DNA of 64,000 nucleotides from Actinomadura sp. KC345 (GTDB taxonomy: Bacteria; Actinomycetota; Actinomycetes; Streptosporangiales; Streptosporangiaceae). Below the pieces are notes generated by a model. The model saw only the letters and a program-made list of their open reading frames with translations, did no database searches and was not told the origin of the DNA. The position numbers were made by a program, and so were the translations under genes. Below, in pieces: positions 62,641 through 64,000 of this stretch. Each line of letters begins with the position of its first letter. Positions within the stretch are counted from its first letter, which is position 1. The stretch spans positions 38,298 to 102,297 of the forward strand of contig NZ_SMKH01000001.1 of the NCBI RefSeq assembly GCF_004348515.1. Reading direction: 5' to 3'.

Positions 62641-63906
62641 GTGGATCGCCAAGACTCGTGCCTGGTGACGGGTGCCAGCGGCTACATCGGGGGACGGCTG
62701 GTCCCCGAGTTGCTGGACGCCGGCCACCGGATGCGGTGCATGACCCGTTCGGCGCGGCGGCTGCGCGATCATCCGTGGCCGGGACGGGTGGAAATCGCGG
62801 AGGCCGACGCCACCGATCCGGGGGCGACCCGGCGCGCACTGGAAGGCATCGACGTCGCCTACTACCTGATCCACGCGATCGGCGGCCCGGGCGGTTTCGC
62901 CGAGAACGACCGCCGGGCGGCCCGCGTCTTCGCGTGGGCGGCACGGGACGCGGGAGTCCGGCGGCTGGTCTACCTCGGCGGCATGGACCCGGAAGAGGAA
63001 CTGTCGCCGCATCTGCGGTCCCGGGCCGAGGTCGGGAAGATCATGCTCGGCGGCGGGGCGCCCGCGGTGTGGCTGCGCGCGGCGATGATCATCGGCTCGG
63101 GTTCGGCGTCGTTCGAGATGCTGCGCTACCTCACCGAACCGTCCAGCCTGTGGGTGGGGGTCGTCACCCCGGTCCCCGGGAGCATCGCCCGCCCGCTGGT
63201 CGAATCCCTGCGCAACGAGGTCGTGTGCACGGAGAACGACGTCGCCCAGTATGTCCCGCCCCCGCCCGGCGGGCCGATCGGGTTCGATCGTTCGGTCGCG
63301 CTGGCGCTGCGCCGGGTCCGCGCGGCGGATGTGGCCACGCGCTGGTCGTCGGCCGGCGTCCCCGGCGCGCCGAGCGACCCGCTGCCGACGGACCCGGACT
63401 GGGCCGGCGGCAGCCTCTACACCGACGACCGGTCGTGCCGGGCGAACGCCCCGCCGGACCGGCTGTGGGAGGTCGTCGAGGGGATCGGCGGCGAGCGCGG
63501 CTGGTACTCCTTCCCGCTCGCCTGGCGGGCGCGGGGCGTCCTCGACCGGCTGGTGGGCGGCGCCGGGCTGCGGCGGGGCCGCCGGGACCCGCGGCGGCTG
63601 CGCATCGGGGAGACGGTGGACTTCTGGCGGGTGGAGGAGATCGAGGCGGGACGGCTGCTGCGGCTGCGCGCCGAGATGCGGGTGCCCGGACTGGCCTGGC
63701 TGGAACTGAGGGTGTCCGAGGAGGACGGCCGCGGCCTGCTGGGGCAGCGGGCGCTGTTCCACCCCCGGGGCCTGGCCGGCCACGCGTACTGGTGGGCGTT
63801 CCGGCCGTTCCACGACCGGGTCTTCGGCGGGATGTGCCGCGGTATCGCCCGCGCGGCAGAGGAGGCGGAGCGGCCGCGGGCGCCCGAGCCGCACCGGACG
63901 TGCTGA
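62641..63906 (+). CDS. NAD(P)-dependent epimerase-like protein with DUF2867 domain (internal deletion)
   Basis: A 421-residue member of the atypical SDR family fused to a C-terminal DUF2867 domain. The nucleotide site is VTGASGYIGGRLVPELLDAG. The C-terminal half has WAGGSLYTDDRSCRANAPPD, WYSFPLAWRARGVLDRLVGG and LGQRALFHPRGLAGHAYWW. Relatives known to me run to about 490-500 residues. Here MLRYLTE (near 63121-63138) joins directly to PSSLWVGVVTPVPGS, skipping the segment that normally has the VTPRW...RDVLRYLV part, so about 75 residues appear to be deleted in frame. It may be impaired. Starts with GTG at 62641. The last 94 bases of the window show nothing further. Confidence 0.8.
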   Translation: MDRQDSCLVTGASGYIGGRLVPELLDAGHRMRCMTRSARRLRDHPWPGRVEIAEADATDPGATRRALEGIDVAYYLIHAIGGPGGFAENDRRAARVFAWAARDAGVRRLVYLGGMDPEEELSPHLRSRAEVGKIMLGGGAPAVWLRAAMIIGSGSASFEMLRYLTEPSSLWVGVVTPVPGSIARPLVESLRNEVVCTENDVAQYVPPPPGGPIGFDRSVALALRRVRAADVATRWSSAGVPGAPSDPLPTDPDWAGGSLYTDDRSCRANAPPDRLWEVVEGIGGERGWYSFPLAWRARGVLDRLVGGAGLRRGRRDPRRLRIGETVDFWRVEEIEAGRLLRLRAEMRVPGLAWLELRVSEEDGRGLLGQRALFHPRGLAGHAYWWAFRPFHDRVFGGMCRGIARAAEEAERPRAPEPHRTC

Positions 63907-64000
63907 GCCGTTCACCGCGGCGCGATGCAACCGATCCGCCGCCGCCCGCCGAAGAACTGGACAAACCGCACGGACGACGATGGGGGAACGACTGTCTCGT

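Overview
The window is chromosomal DNA of a high-GC Gram-positive actinobacterium. Composition is strongly GC-rich with GC third positions, starts include many GTG and some TTG codons, and genes are densely packed with ATGA/GTGA overlaps. Gene content (Zur/FurB-type regulator, KstR-like TetR, fused ChlID cobaltochelatase, DUF1990, DUF3140 and DUF2945 proteins) suggests Streptosporangiales or Thermomonosporaceae such as Actinomadura; the genus is an inference only. No rRNA, tRNA, CRISPR array, IS element or prophage was recognised.

Left part (1-13 kb): the 3' end of a sugar ABC transporter binding protein; a pirin and a MarR regulator, each behind a palindromic motif; a three-gene operon of a small membrane protein and two paralogous membrane-anchored vWA-like proteins, the middle one apparently frameshifted; an FAD/disulfide oxidoreductase; a GH13 alpha-glucosidase; MerR and DinB proteins; a decayed alpha/beta hydrolase; a YibE/F membrane protein; and an MFS exporter.

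Metal and metallophore uptake (13-32 kb): three FecBCD-type transporters, each with different control logic. The first (13.2-16.1 kb) lies behind Zur-like boxes and beside a zur gene. The second (18.1-21.1 kb) lies behind a cobalamin riboswitch and is probably a corrinoid importer. The third (28.7-31.6 kb, minus strand) lies behind a 27-bp inverted repeat. Between them are a PP2C phosphatase, a chloroperoxidase-like hydrolase, a 1573-residue uncharacterised protein with a probable leaderless start, a LOG-type protein and a Nudix protein.

Envelope locus (31.7-38.6 kb): a minus-strand run of lipoprotein, HlyD-like adaptor with peptidoglycan-binding domain, MacB-type ATPase and permease, and a Tat-exported TPR protein with two retropepsin-like domains that both lack the catalytic Asp. 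A response regulator and histidine kinase are divergent from it.

Cobalamin locus (38.6-53.6 kb): two more cobalamin riboswitches. One precedes relics that look like a decayed cbtBA cobalt transporter and then chlID-cobO-cobB; the other precedes cobN. cobG-cobH-cobIJ follow, then cobK/cobM/cobL on the minus strand and cobF on the plus strand. CobG, CobF and CobN mark this as the oxygen-dependent route with late cobalt insertion.

Right part (53.6-64 kb): IclR and KstR-like TetR regulators, a fused double acyl-CoA dehydrogenase (FadE34-like), a YwaF/TMEM164-type membrane protein and an SDR, consistent with acyl-CoA or steroid side-chain catabolism. Then come two DUF1990 proteins (one fused to a catalase-like domain), DUF3140/DUF2945 proteins, an unknown small protein, and an NAD-dependent epimerase-like protein that seems to have an internal in-frame deletion.
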